Shown here: positions 22,045 to 33,659 of the stretch, piece by piece
How the letters are laid out: each line of letters opens with the position of its first letter
Position numbering within the stretch: position 1 is the first letter of the stretch
Source of the DNA: Phymorhynchus buccinoides
Lineage: Eukaryota; Mollusca; Gastropoda; Neogastropoda; Raphitomidae
DNA: 64,000 nucleotides
Assembly: GCA_017654935.2 (NCBI GenBank)
Contig: CM065711.1
Location: 24,922,619-24,986,618 of the forward strand
Direction of reading: 5' to 3'
Made by a program: the position numbers and the translations under genes
Notes under the pieces: generated by a model
What the model was told of the DNA's origin: nothing
Database searches by the model: none
Seen by the model: only the letters and a program-made list of their open reading frames with translations

Positions 22045-22094
22045 TTAGGAGTCCATAGATTTTTTTTTTTTGATTTTTTAGGAGTCCATAGATT
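22045..22094. repeat. 17-bp direct repeat flanking a poly(T) tract
   Basis: TTAGGAGTCCATAGATT at 22045-22061 is repeated exactly at 22078-22094. Only T-rich sequence (with one GA) lies between. This looks like a target-site duplication around a bare poly(A) tail inserted on the minus strand. Confidence 0.75.
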
Positions 22095-22249
22095 ATCACA
22101 TTATTACGTTTCTCTCCCTCTCTTTCTCTCTGTCTTAAATAAAAATGGAGCAGTGTCATATCATACAGACATTATCTTGAAATTTAAAAAAAACAAAAAA
22201 ACAAAAAACTTTTCCCTCCTTGCTGCATCGCTGTTTTAGTAGGTGTAGT

Positions 22250-24224
22250 AGTAATTTTGGTGTTTTACGTCCTCTCGACCCGGGAAGGCACATATGGGAC
22301 ATGTGTATTAGTAGGGTATGGTCAAATCATAGATAAAACATCACATTGACAAACATATACAAGACGGAACAATATATATAGTATAAGGGAAGGGGGGGAT
22401 CTCTTAGGCAAGCTAAAATTTGTTCGTTTTGGGAAGATGGTGAACCAGTGTTCGAATTAAAATGAATAGATTTCAAGGTAAGTGATAACATATTCTTTTA
22501 GATGTAAAAATGTTATATAAAATCTAGTTATTTGTCTGGGGGTACCGAAACAACCCTCTTTAATTAAAAATTCAGGGCTACGAATTTAAAATCCGAAAAG
22601 ATGTGTTTTATTATTAAAAGCCTAAAATGGCCTATATTTATTTTAAAAGATAGTATTTACAGGGATTTATACAAAATTTGTGAACCCAAAAAGTTTGGGT
22701 CACGGGGCAAAGGCCCTATTATATAAAAAAATTTAAAAGTCCAACTAAGGGGGGGAACTCTCTCCCTCGGGAACTCCCTTAGGAGTAGAGTTGGGAAAAT
22801 TTTTACATGATGGATAGTTGGATTAAAAAAGGTGTAAAAAGAATGGAATTATTATTTAAATTTATACGATTTATGTTTTCTATTTGTTCTGGGAACAACA
22901 AAAGAGTGGAGGGGGGGGGGGTTCGGAGGGTCTCTGCACACAATGAGGGGGCAGGACGAACGAGAGGGGCGATACGCAGGCCATCCCTGCGTCAACCACC
23001 TCACGCAAGCCTACCCCAACAAGGGGGAGATCAACTCGACGAACAAAAGAATAAGACAAAAAATAAAGGTAAGAAAAGGTTCCCAGAACAGGGGAGTACT
23101 ATCCTAGTTTTATATCGTTCACTCATCTTTCATTCTGTTAAGTAAGTTGATGTTTGCGACAGAAGCGCAAAAACAGGGTAAGGGAGACCACCCAGCCGTA
23201 ACGTGACTTAGCTTGATGGGGGTGTCCGTGTTAACAATTGTGTAAATATGATATTAAAACGAGCTGTTGTCTGGGATAGGTCATGGTCGTGTAAGGGTTA
23301 TGTCGTGAGTATTTAAAATTTGTTAAAACTTGATTTATAAAAGGTATAGGAGTTTAAAAGATAGGTCTTATGGAGGGGAGAATGGAGTTTGACCCGGCCG
23401 GCAGTCGGTGACCATGGCAACCAATGTGGTGTATATAAGGTGTGTGTGTGATTTGGACCCTCTCCGTTAAGCGGGAGGACCAATAGAAAGTGTTGAAAAT
23501 TTTGATGTAGTAATGAGCGAATATACGCTGTCTGCTGAGGCCTTGATTACGCAGTAGTTTTTCTCTATTGGTTTTTGCCAGGACCAATGAAATGCCAACA
23601 TGTTTAGCCGTGCAAGGCTGCATAATCTGATTGAGTATATAGGGCAAGGGTTGAAAATGTATCTTTAGAGTTTTTATAAGTGGTCAGCTGCAGGATCCCA
23701 AGGGGGGGTGGCTACAAAATCCCCCCCGCCCTCGTTCTTCCACAGGTGACTATATTGTTAATAATAATTGTTTATAATTTGACTATTATATGGGAGCCCA
23801 GGCTTAAGAAAGAGTGGATAGAGTGGAGAGGGAGGTTAACGATTCTTTCATGATTGGGGCGGGGGGAGGGAGGGAGAGGGACCCCTCCTCCCCGCCCCAG
23901 ACAGAGGAAAGGCGCCGTGTACAGAGGTCCTGCACGTATGCGGAGGGACCCCAGGCGACATGGCGCGACGCTGTGGCGTGACGGCTACGAAGGTGAGCTT
24001 CCGGAGTTCGGGCCGCACACCCGTCCACAGGGGAGAAGGGAGTAAAAATGTGTGCTCAAAAAGAGCCAGCACTAACGATCGAGGCGTGCTGTATGTTAAA
24101 AGAAGGGGAGAGGGGGGGGGATGGGGAAATGGAACGTGGGCGGGTGCGCGGACCGCTGTCCGGAAGGACCCCTCCCTCTCCTGTGAAAGATGTTGATGGG
24201 CTTAAGTTGAAAATTTTAGAGTTT
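22250..24224 (-). other. Probable 3' region of the non-LTR element; no gene seen
   Basis: Downstream (minus strand) of ORF2. The region is rich in G runs on the plus strand and holds no credible ORF. At 22256-22320 it contains GGTGTTTTACGTCCTCT and CACATATGGGACAT, also found in the SINE-like repeats at 15.3, 33.8 and 63.6 kb, which suggests a shared retroelement tail or core. I could not find a clear poly(A) end, so the 3' boundary is uncertain. Confidence 0.4.
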
Positions 24225-27200
24225 TTAGAATTCGTGTCCGAAAGAGGCAGATCTTATGGCCTCTCCGAACCAGACCAAGGGGGACCATTCATGTGGGCCT
24301 CGGAATAGAATTGATTTTTGAGTGAAGGGGATCTTTAATACTTTTAGTTTATCTAGAAACGTGGAAAGTTGATTTTGAATATAAGTACAGGGGGTAAAAA
24401 GATGATCAAGGTCCAGGATGTTTTTACAGTGACAGGGCAGTTTTTTATATTTGCAGTAATTGGACCTTGTTCTGATTCGAAATAATAGGGATTGGGTTTT
24501 GGGAGGAATGGGAAGGAACAGTCCCCCTTGGTGTATATTAGGGTCCCAGGAGTGGGCTTTGGCGTTAGAATCCAATTCTTTTGCCCACTCCTGGTGAGTT
24601 GCTTTTTTCAGCAGGCTTTTGGCTTCGCCCACTGAAAGTTTAATGTCTGTAGGGGTTCCGGAAAGGCCCGAGGCGGCCGACTTAGCGCCCCTGTCAGCCA
24701 GATCGTTCCCTAGCAGGCCACAGTGGGAAGGGATCCATACTAGTAATACTTGGGTACCTCTTATTTTAAGTTGATGTATTATATTTCTGATTTCATATTT
24801 GATTTCGGCGCGATTATAGTTGTTGCCTTGTAGGGCTTTAATTGAGGATAAAGAGTCTGAAAAAATAACGATTTGGTAAGGTGAAAGCGGAAGATTATTT
24901 ATAAATGTTAGTGCTTCCAGTATAGCCCAAAGCTCGGCTGAAAAGATGGAAATATTCGGGTTTAATTGAAAGGATTTAGAAATTTTAAGGCTCGGTATAC
25001 TGAAAGCACAACCGATTTTATGATTAGTTAATAGGGAACCGTCTGTATAAATGGATAAGTAATGTCTTAAGTTATAAATCTTTTCTTTAGCAGCTACGGT
25101 GAGGTTATTGATATCGTTTTCTTTATTATATTGGAGGTGAAGGTTAATATCGATGTCAGGTGGATCCCAATCCCACTGGGGGGGTCGATGTTGGGGGAAA
25201 GCTGTGATGTTATTGAGGGCTACGTCTGCTTTTGTCATTAGTTCGTTTGTATAGTCATAGATGTTGATGAATTTTTTGTATTTTTTGGAAGTGGCGAAGT
25301 ATGGATCTGAGAAGGAGGTGAGAAATTCATTTTCGGAAAGGTTTTTGGTAGCGTATAAACGGATTAGTAGTGAGGCACAGTTCTGTTTAATTAGGTGAGT
25401 TAGGGGGGTCCAGTCGATGTCTCGGTAGATTAGATCGGTGATAGCATACCTTGGGAGGCCCAGGGCAGTTTTAAGTGCTTTTATTTCGAAACGTTGAAGG
25501 TTATTAAGGGCTGTTTTTGAAAGGGAATAAAAAGCTTCCATACCGTATGTTAATCTAGAGCGGACCAGTGATCTTACTAAAAATGTCAGGAATTTTGGGT
25601 CTTTTGCCCATTTTTGGTGGGCTATAACTTTAATGAAGTTGAGTGCTTTATTAGCTTTTTGGATTAAATAATGAATGTGGCTGTTCCATTGAAGGTTGTA
25701 TGAAATGTTGACGCCTAGAAACTTAACGGACTGTACTGGTGATTTGGTGACGTTATCAATTTTGATGGTGATGTCTGTAACTTTAGTTGTGGAAAAAATC
25801 ATGAATTCACATTTTTGAGGGGCAACTGTGAAACCGTTAGTGTGTAAGTAGTCTGTTATTTTGTTGATGTTTGTTTGGTGGATTTGTAGAAAGGGGTCTA
25901 AGCTGTAATAGTTTCCGGGGGGGGTGTTGACGGACCATATGGCGATATCGTCCGCGTACATAGATATTTTGCAGTTTTCTAATTTTACTTTATGGATATC
26001 GTGTAACATAATGTTGAATAAGGTGGGGGCTATGATACTACCCTGGGGCACTCCCATATCAAGTTGGTGAGACATCGACATGGACTTACCCACTCTCACT
26101 CTTAAACTACGGTTGTGTAGAAAAGAAAGGATGAAGTTAAAGGTGTTGCCTTCTATACCGAGGCTGCTGAGTTTGTCCAGAAGCCTCCCATGCCAGACTG
26201 TGTCGTAGGCCCCTTTTATATCGAAAAAGGTGGCCAGGACCTTTTTTCGGCGCGTGAAGGCCCGTCTGACGTGGGAGGTAAGTCTGACTACTTGTTCCAT
26301 GCAGTTTCTATGTGCACGGAACCCTGCTTGAAAAGTGGGGATAATGTTGTTTTTATCCAAAAAATATTCGAGTCTTTGTTTTACGATACGCTCGTAAATT
26401 TTGCCCAAGTGTGGGGTGAGGGAGATGGGGCGGTAACTTTTGGGATCCCTAGCCGGCTTTCCTGGCTTAAGGATCCCAATGACCTGTGCCTCCTTCCAAG
26501 CTTGAGGAACAGTTCCCCCCTCCCAGCACTTGGAATAGAAATTATGTAAAATTTTGTGAAAAGATTGGGGAAGTTCTTTAATAAGTTTATAGGAGATGAT
26601 ATCTTCTCCTGTTGCTTTACTAGTTTTTTTGATTAAGTTAATGGAAGCAGCAACCTCGGTAAGTTTCAAGGGTGCGTTGATGTAGTGAGAGTTGTCATTT
26701 GATTTGGTGTGGTGGGGGATACTTTGTCGTTTAATTTTATCTTTAGTAGGGAGATATTTTGTCTGGCTGGCCTGGGCGAAAGTCTCCGCCAAGGTGTTGG
26801 CAGTATCAAAGTTATTTGTAGTTAATTTATTGTTTTTGAGGACTCTGGGCTCCCATACCTTACCTTTAGAATTAATTTTTTTCAGTTTCTTCCAAGCTTT
26901 ACTTAAATCTTTGTAATCTAAAATGTCTTCATTATCTTGGAAAAAGTCTCGTTTAGCTTTGTTGATGATATCGTCACAATGCTCCTCGGCTTCTGTCTTA
27001 AGAATATGATTGGGGGGGGTAGGGTGTAAATCGAAGCGATTGCAGGCCTTCTTTTTGGCCTGCACTGCCTGCTTGACTCTACCATTCCACCACGGTTTGG
27101 CTTTAGGTTTATCAGAGCCAAGCAGGGGGAGTACAGGCACCGACTTGTCACAGGCCTGCAATATAGCTTGTCTAATGTTATTATAATATGGTTCTATCTG

Positions 27201-28070
27201 TTCGTGTTCGGTATTTTCGATGTTATATTTGTTTAAAAGTGAGCGGAATAAGTGCCAGTTAGCCTTGTCAAAGTTATATTTAGGTTGTTGTTTTTCTGTT
27301 GTATTGGTTTGTTCGTGCGGTACGTTGAATTCGATTGAAATTGGTTTATGATCGGAAAAAAGTGTATCAGAAAAGGGATACCACTCGTGACTCACTACGA
27401 AGTTAGGGGAGACGAGAGATAAATCAATGGCGGTCGGTTTGTGATTCGGACTATCGGGAAATCTAGTGGCTGAGCCATCATTTAAAAGTACAAGATCGGA
27501 ATTAATAATGTCATGGAAAAGTTTGGTACCTCCAGAATCGGGGCCAGAATTAAAGGCCTCCCAGGCAGGGTGGTGGGCGTTAAAGTCCCCCACCACTACC
27601 CAGGAGACAGACTTAGAAAGTGAAGATAGCCAGTCACGAGTGGCATTGGCATTGTAGCCTTTTGGAAAATAGAGGTTGACTAGATTTGTTGTGGTGCCAT
27701 TGACGGTCAGTTGAATAGTGTTAGAATAAGTTGTGTTGTTGTCGGTGACTATTGGTGAAGTAATTGAAAGGTATTTAGTGTGTTGACTTATATAAGTTGC
27801 GGTATACACCCTACCATTTTCGTTACTGACATTAGGGGGATATTGATAGCCGAAAATTTTGGGAAGTTCGGAAAATTTTGTACTTAGGGACTGTAAACAT
27901 AAAATTTGATATTTGGTCTTATTAGTTTCTAAAAAGTGTATTAAATGGTCAATGGTTCTTGCAATGGAACGACAGTTCCATTGCAAGATACTAAAATTTG
28001 GTGCTGCGATTTTAGTGCTTAAAAGGGAGGTTACTACTATAATGATACTATAATTAGAATGGTGGGGTTA
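24225..28070 (-). CDS. Non-LTR retrotransposon ORF2: endonuclease, reverse transcriptase, RNase H
   Basis: A single uninterrupted frame of at least 1253 residues. Order, with approximate residues: APE endonuclease (QWNCRSI at the start, GDFNAHH at 132, SDHKPI at 210), reverse transcriptase (FDIKGAYD at 585, GVPQGS, YADD at 676), RNase H (YTDGS at 979, SAELWAI, FSDSLSS, WIPSHCGLLGNDLAD), and a C-terminal cysteine/histidine cluster (CKYKKLPCHCK, 1182). All catalytic residues are present. The endonuclease starts too early for any ATG. The frame is open back to a TAA at 28068-28070, which also ends the preceding small frame, so translation must use a non-AUG start, readthrough or reinitiation. 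Probably I/Nimb-like. Confidence 0.93.
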
Positions 28071-28310
28071 TATTTTTTGTTGTTGGGCCTTCCGGGAGGA
28101 CTGTGACGACATCCTACCCTTGCCCTCCTGACTGCTAGAGCCCGGACTTCCGCAGGCCAACTCTGCCAGTCTCATGAGGCTGCTTCCTGGACCCATTTGG
28201 ATAGTTGAAGGGTCACAGGTGGGGGGCAGGAGGGAAGCTAGTCCCTCCAACAGAATTTTTGGTTTATTAGTGACTCTGGCCCTGGCAAAATGCTTGAGGA
28301 CTTCAGTCAT
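28068..28310 (-). CDS. Likely C-terminal continuation of ORF1 in another frame
   Basis: An 80-codon frame whose ATG overlaps the ORF1 stop (ATGACTGA). Its sequence (TEVLKHFARARV, PKILLEGLASLL) looks like genuine protein with amphipathic helices, whereas the last part of ORF1 is low-complexity proline/serine. The change of frame can be explained by a length change in the long G run at 28378-28407. It ends with the TAA directly preceding ORF2 in the same frame. Confidence 0.5.
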   Translation of the reverse strand: MTEVLKHFARARVTNKPKILLEGLASLLPPTCDPSTIQMGPGSSLMRLAELACGSPGSSSQEGKGRMSSQSSRKAQQQKI

Positions 28311-30210
28311 GAAGACCTCTGCAGGGGATTTCCCGTTGTTTTGTTGGGTAGAGGGGGTGGGAAGGAGAGGACACTGGGGGGGAGGGGGGGGGGGGGGGGG
28401 GGGGGAGGGGTGCTGGAGACTTGGGGGGTGGAGTGGTGGTAGTCAGATTTGTGTGTAATTTGAATAATTTATCCATATGTGTGGTGAGTTTGTCCATCAT
28501 TGTTGCTGTCTGTTTGTTGATTTTTTCGGTTATGAGGTCATTAATGCGTGTTTGGGTGTTTTGTTGCGCGGCTTGTTGTTTTGCTTTTGTTGCCTTGTTA
28601 CGTAGATTTCTTGTGATTGTACTTGAGAGCCTTGTTCTTGTTGAAAGGCGAACTGTGGGGGGCAGTGAGGCGGGGGTGAGGGGGGGGGGAGGGGCTTGGT
28701 TGGGGAACGGGGTGGGGATGTTGTTGGGTGTGGGTGGTTGTGTTGTGAGTGCAGGGGTCTTTGCTTGCTGTGTCGATCTTCTTGACACAGCAGAGGCGTA
28801 GGTATTTATGGGCACTTGTTGTTGTTGTTGTTGGGGGGGCATGCGCCACGAGGGGTCAACTTCAGGGGGGGGGGAGGGGGGGGCACGATTTTGTTGTTTC
28901 TGTTCATCTTCTGCTGTCAGGGCCAATTTGGCCCTGCGTATGGCTTCTGCGTATGTAATGAAGACCTCAGCCCTAATTTTGTTGGCCTTAAGTCTAAGTT
29001 GGAATTGGGGGCAGCCATTGTAGGCTGCCGAGTGTGGGCCCCCGCAGTTTATACACTTGGCCGTGTGAGCCACGCAGTCCTTGGCTGCGTGGCCGGGCCC
29101 GGCACACTTTGTACATATTTGTTTTGGTGCACGGCATTGATCTTGGTTGTGGCCCAGCCGTGCACACTTTCGACACCTACGTACGGGGGCCACAAAAGGG
29201 TGAACTACAAATTCAGTGATAGAGATGTTTGTGAGCTTGGGGAGGATAGGTTTGTTGAACGTAATCTTGACGGCTTTTGATGAAGTGCCGTCTCTGTTCC
29301 GGAGGCGCATGATGGCCTTGGCGTCAGCAATGTAGGGGAGAAGATCTTGTATGTTTTCACTGAGGGGTATGGGTTTTATTACCCCCTCAGTGGCAGTGGA
29401 TGGAATGGTGCATTTAATTGGGATTTTGGATACTTCGGTCATTTTGGAGAGGCGTGTTTGTTGTTCTTGTGTTTGGCAGCCTATGAGCCACCGGCCGCCG
29501 GCCAAGGGTCTTTGGCTGAGGATTGTTCCTATGGAGTTTGTCCAGAGTTTCATCTGGGACAAGGGCCCCAGGCCGCTGATGGTAGCGGGGCCTGTGCCCA
29601 AGTCCTGAACGATCACGGGGTGTTTAACGAATGTTGGGGGTGGCTGTGGTTGGGTGTTTGTACGAAAGAATCGTGGGGGTTGTTTTTTGGGAAGTTGTTG
29701 TTGTTGTTGTTGTTGTTGTGAGTTTTCGTCGGACATGTAAATTTCTGTCTCAACGTCAGGGGCTGTGTTATCCTGTTTGTTGCTAGCATCACTCAACAAG
29801 GAGTCGATGCTGTTGGATTGTCTTACTGGTGATGTTATTTCTATGTCAGCTGCATGCTCTACTTGTTGTGCGTGTGACACTCCGTCAGTGGGGGGGAGGG
29901 GGGCGTGGCCCTCTCCCTCCATGATCGCGAGTTCTTCTTTCGTTTTCTTGTTGTTTGGGGAGCTTGGATCGGGGGATCTAGGCTCCGAACCTGACTTTCG
30001 TTGTCTTTTGTTAAGTCGTTTTTGGGTGGGAGTGAAGAGGTGAAACACCCCTTCAACTGTGGATCCCTTTGGGGAGTCAGTGAAAACTGATTCATTTAAC
30101 GATGTGTTGGGGCTTGGAGACTGTGGTGTCTCCCTGTCTGTATGGGGAGGGGGGGGGTTACCCCCCCCTTTTTTCTGACTTTCGCTCATTTCACTACTGA
30201 TCACATTCAA
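28303..30210 (-). CDS. Non-LTR retrotransposon ORF1: CCHC zinc-knuckle protein
   Basis: 635 codons from an ATG at 30208-30210. The N-terminal third is proline/serine/glutamine-rich with a poly-Q run. The middle resembles the RNA-recognition region of I-type ORF1 proteins. Three zinc knuckles lie at about residues 345-395 (CRKCARLGHNQDQC, CTKCAGPGHAAKDC, then CINCGGPHSAAYNGC). The C-terminal part is again proline- and glutamine-rich and contains homopolymer tracts. Such proteins bind element RNA and form the ribonucleoprotein with the ORF2 product. The current C-terminus may be wrong because of the G homopolymer at 28378-28407. Confidence 0.88.
   Translation of the reverse strand: MNVISSEMSESQKKGGGNPPPPHTDRETPQSPSPNTSLNESVFTDSPKGSTVEGVFHLFTPTQKRLNKRQRKSGSEPRSPDPSSPNNKKTKEELAIMEGEGHAPLPPTDGVSHAQQVEHAADIEITSPVRQSNSIDSLLSDASNKQDNTAPDVETEIYMSDENSQQQQQQQQLPKKQPPRFFRTNTQPQPPPTFVKHPVIVQDLGTGPATISGLGPLSQMKLWTNSIGTILSQRPLAGGRWLIGCQTQEQQTRLSKMTEVSKIPIKCTIPSTATEGVIKPIPLSENIQDLLPYIADAKAIMRLRNRDGTSSKAVKITFNKPILPKLTNISITEFVVHPFVAPVRRCRKCARLGHNQDQCRAPKQICTKCAGPGHAAKDCVAHTAKCINCGGPHSAAYNGCPQFQLRLKANKIRAEVFITYAEAIRRAKLALTAEDEQKQQNRAPPSPPPEVDPSWRMPPQQQQQQVPINTYASAVSRRSTQQAKTPALTTQPPTPNNIPTPFPNQAPPPPLTPASLPPTVRLSTRTRLSSTITRNLRNKATKAKQQAAQQNTQTRINDLITEKINKQTATMMDKLTTHMDKLFKLHTNLTTTTPPPKSPAPLPPPPPPPSPPVSSPSHPLYPTKQREIPCRGLHD
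28378..28407. repeat. Long poly(G) tract within ORF1
   Basis: About 30 bp of almost pure G on the plus strand (poly-proline codons in ORF1). Its length is prone to error or polymorphism and decides the downstream ORF1 frame. Confidence 0.85.
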
Positions 30211-30732
30211 TGAAAATGAAAAACAAGGGCAAAAATCATAAAGAGGAAAAAATGTTTTGTTAGATAAAAATATATATCAACAAAGAGGTACAAGGGTGCC
30301 AACCCGGAACAAGAGGAACTACACTTAATCTAAGTAAGGCTGTTATGAAAGATGAGGCCTAAGAGTGAACTTAGGACTCGGTCTGAACCGAGATTTCTAT
30401 TTACTCACATGAGTCTTAAAAAAAAAAAAAACAGGAGGAGAGGGCCCAGGATCGAGGAGGAGCCTCGCGAATTGTGGGCGTGGCGTTGTTGTGGTGCCGT
30501 TCGCTCGTTCCAGTAGTGGTGGCACCTTTTGATTTGAGGCGAAGTGAAGTGGGCGCAGATAGGCCGAAGCCTAGTGGTAGCTGCGTGGAGTGTAGTTATC
30601 CTCCCCTTTAGTGGGGTGTAGAGTGGGCGCTGTAGTAGCGCGTTTCTTCTTTTCTAGTCCGTTCGTCTGTTGTTTTCTCAGCGTCGCTTTATTCGGGAGC
30701 TCAGGTGTGCTCGCTTCGGCGGCTAGGCAGTG
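30211..30732 (-). other. Putative 5' UTR/promoter region of the non-LTR element
   Basis: GC-rich DNA between ORF1 and the N gap, with no supported gene. Internal promoters of non-LTR elements lie in this position. Its 5' end is hidden in the gap. Confidence 0.4.
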
Positions 30733-31232
30733 NNNNNNNNNNNNNNNNNNNNNNNNNNNNNNNNNNNNNNNNNNNNNNNNNNNNNNNNNNNNNNNNNNNN
30801 NNNNNNNNNNNNNNNNNNNNNNNNNNNNNNNNNNNNNNNNNNNNNNNNNNNNNNNNNNNNNNNNNNNNNNNNNNNNNNNNNNNNNNNNNNNNNNNNNNNN
30901 NNNNNNNNNNNNNNNNNNNNNNNNNNNNNNNNNNNNNNNNNNNNNNNNNNNNNNNNNNNNNNNNNNNNNNNNNNNNNNNNNNNNNNNNNNNNNNNNNNNN
31001 NNNNNNNNNNNNNNNNNNNNNNNNNNNNNNNNNNNNNNNNNNNNNNNNNNNNNNNNNNNNNNNNNNNNNNNNNNNNNNNNNNNNNNNNNNNNNNNNNNNN
31101 NNNNNNNNNNNNNNNNNNNNNNNNNNNNNNNNNNNNNNNNNNNNNNNNNNNNNNNNNNNNNNNNNNNNNNNNNNNNNNNNNNNNNNNNNNNNNNNNNNNN
31201 NNNNNNNNNNNNNNNNNNNNNNNNNNNNNNNN
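30733..31232. other. Assembly gap of exactly 500 N
   Basis: Round-number N run, so the true gap length is probably unknown. It lies precisely where the right arm of the large inverted repeat begins, which matters for judging whether the inverted duplication is real. Confidence 0.99.
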
Positions 31233-31997
31233 CACACCATTAAACGTTCCTCTTATATATAGTTTGCTTGAAAAAAAATAGTTTTGTGTCCAATGTTTAA
31301 GTTTGTGAGCCTAAGAAAGAAACTGAATAACTTTAATTTTAACTTTACAATTTATTCTGTGTTCTGAAAGAAATAAGAAAATAATGTGCTGATTTACTTT
31401 TTCTCCCAATGGGGGGATAGACAATGCCTATGCAAAGACAGCTGTTTCGTCGTTTGAGAAAGACTCTTCAGTTTGCATGTCGGCCTGCAAAGAATGTCGC
31501 GAATGAATGAAATATAGTGTTTTACGTCCTCAATGCAAAGTATGTCCACAGTGAACATTCAAACTGAGCTAGAAGACTTTCTACAAGAGAAAGGTTGTCC
31601 TCTTTGCACCAGATTGAAAGTCCACAATAAAAGCAAACCAGCACTTAATTCAAAAGAAATGGTAAAAATCTTGTGTAAAATAACAAAAAATAATAATGTT
31701 CTAAAATTACAATCCCTCGAAGAGAGTAGAAGAGATGGAATGCCATGTTGGTGGATCCAGTGAAGGATTCAATAAGGGAGGTAATAGAAATCGTAGTAAA
31801 CACCAACATACTCCCGGTGTGGAGGAATGTAGAGAGGTGTGCTTGGGTCAGGTAGACTGATGCGCTTTCCTTCTTCCAAGTATAATATAAACGTACAAGA
31901 ATTGAAGAAGAAAAAACAACCACACCATTAAACTTTCCTCTTATATATATAGTTTGCTTGAAAAAACTTGTTTTGTGTCCAATATTTAAGTTTGTGA
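31233..31997 (-). mobile_element. Penelope-like terminal repeat fragments (right arm)
   Basis: Inverted counterpart of 17095-17860 and homologous to 1288-1745. It begins abruptly at the N gap. Confidence 0.6.
31431..31477 (-). ncRNA. Hammerhead ribozyme with damaged stem II (right arm)
   Basis: Minus strand: stem I TGCAAA/TTTGCA, CTGAAGA, GAAA, CAGCTG and GTC intact. Stem II is weakened (GTCTTT against AAACGAC) by an inserted or changed base compared with its partner at 17611. Confidence 0.72.
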
Positions 31998-32039
31998 GTT
32001 TATATATATTATATATATATATATATATATAGTATATAT

Positions 32040-32092
<53 letters not shown>
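31998..32092. repeat. (TA)n and (AG)n tracts (right arm)
   Basis: Counterpart of 17010-17090, with one AG-tract interruption at about 32040-32048. Confidence 0.95.
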
Positions 32093-32094
<2 letters not shown>

Positions 32095-32109
32095 ACACAC
32101 ACACCTGCT

Positions 32110-32877
32110 TGTATATCTAAATAATATGCGTGCCAATAAGAATTTTTAATCTCTATTTTCTCCTAAGTCCGCGGCGATTTTTGCCTTCAACTGTGAAATA
32201 TAGGGGCACGTGTAGGTGCTTAACAGTTCTTCCAAGTGAAATTCGCCAAGTCGTCGTTTAAAGCCGGGATTTCACATAAAATTTGCTTAACGGAGGGAGT
32301 GATCTGAAAGAAAGACAGTTTCACGGAATAGCCGTGACGTCATATCCTTTTCAAACATCCTTTTCAAACTTATGTTTCTTCGTGTGGGGACCTGTGGAAC
32401 GACTTGGGCAGGTAAATCTCATCTATATTATATTACTGGTGACGCTAAGCGTTCCATCTGTATCTCCTCCGTTGAAAGTTGGAGTACTGTTAGCTGATAG
32501 GTCCCTCTAGAGATTCCGCCCAGTCTTTAGCGAGTAGCAAAATGTGTCGTCTGCTAAAAACGGTTCATGTTTTAGACTGCGCGTGTGCTAACAGAAAGCA
32601 GAGTCTAGGCCTAACTCAATGCACATAGAAACTTCTATGGTTGCTTTGGTTTAAAAGAATGGAGAGGGGAGGGGGAGGGGTGGCTAGGAAGGAGAAGAGG
32701 GAGGCGAGTAGGGCTTTTTTTTTTACAAATAGTTCCTCTACGTTCTGGAAGTTTTGTGTTTGGTCTAACCATATTTGTTTTGAAAGGTGCATAACGGAGA
32801 ATAACGCATCTGAGCTCATGAATTGACAGGAAACCGAGCAAGCAATGATAAGTGTGTGCTGTCTACTACAGTGTGTG

Positions 32878-32955
<78 letters not shown>

Positions 32956-33300
32956 TTTGCTTAACTCTCTCCACTCTCTTTTTCTTTTCTCTCTGTCTTG
33001 CCTTTAGGTCTGTTTCTGCTGTATACCATTTATGTCAAACGTGTGTGCTCGCTTTGTATTGCATTTTTGTTTGAATGCGTTATGAATGCTAACGTGCGTT
33101 GTGTGTGTGCGCTTTGATTTGATTTATATCAAGATTCAGCGCCGTATAAATACCGTATGTTGTTGTTGTTGTTGTGTGTCCACAACATTTAGGCACCTAC
33201 TTTTCTCAAAGTGACAAAACCTAAGACTGTTCTGTGCTTTCATGAAGCTGCGTCAGGTGTCCGACTTGACTGCTTTCCCTTCTTCCTCTTATAACAAAAT
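32110..33300. other. Unclassified DNA of the right arm with a (GT)n tract
   Basis: Inverted counterpart of 15830-16990. (GT)n at 32873-32953. No gene is supported. Confidence 0.5.
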
Positions 33301-33322
33301 TTTTACATCGACTTTCGAAGAA

Positions 33323-33427
33323 GCCTTGATAGCTCAATAGGTAAAGCGGCGCGTCCGCAAATCAGTAGGTCGCGGCACGCACTTCTATATACGTCCGTGG
33401 TTGCGGGTTCGAGTCTGCCCCTCGACA
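33323..33427 (+). mobile_element. tRNA-derived SINE head (right copy)
   Basis: Starts GCCTTGATAGCTCAATAGGT (A box) and ends GGTTGCGGGTTCGAGTC (B box), followed by a T/G homopolymer. Counterpart of 15696-15803. Confidence 0.65.
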
Positions 33428-33659
33428 CAGTTTTTTTTTTTTTTTTTTTTTTTTTTTTGGGGGGGGGCATCATTTTTTTTTAAAGGAGAGGGGAGTGGGC
33501 GGAAGGGAGGGGGCACCACCACATATTTTTTGGTCTCTTTTCTTCATTACTTTCATCTAACCAGTTCTTCTTCTTCTTCTTCTTCTTCGATCGCTCAATT
33601 ATGAATGCAGATGCTTCATGCTGCCGTGCGGAGCACGGGTTTATCTAGTATATATATAC

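Larger units (their letters stand above)
24225..30732 (-). mobile_element. Nearly intact APE-type non-LTR retrotransposon (I/Nimb-like)
   Basis: ORF1 (28303-30210) and ORF2 (24225-28070) run on the minus strand with a GC-rich leader up to the N gap. Both main frames are free of stops, unlike everything else mobile in the window, so insertion is recent. Target-site duplications cannot be checked, because one end is in the gap and the other is unclear. Assignment to the RNase H-bearing I-like group follows from domain order and three CCHC knuckles in ORF1. Confidence 0.8.

Noticed and set aside
28421..29721. Several plus-strand ORFs opposite ORF1
   Set aside because: Antisense shadows of ORF1, glycine/valine-rich because of G runs.
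30611..31281. ORFs running through the N gap
   Set aside because: Made of unknown bases.
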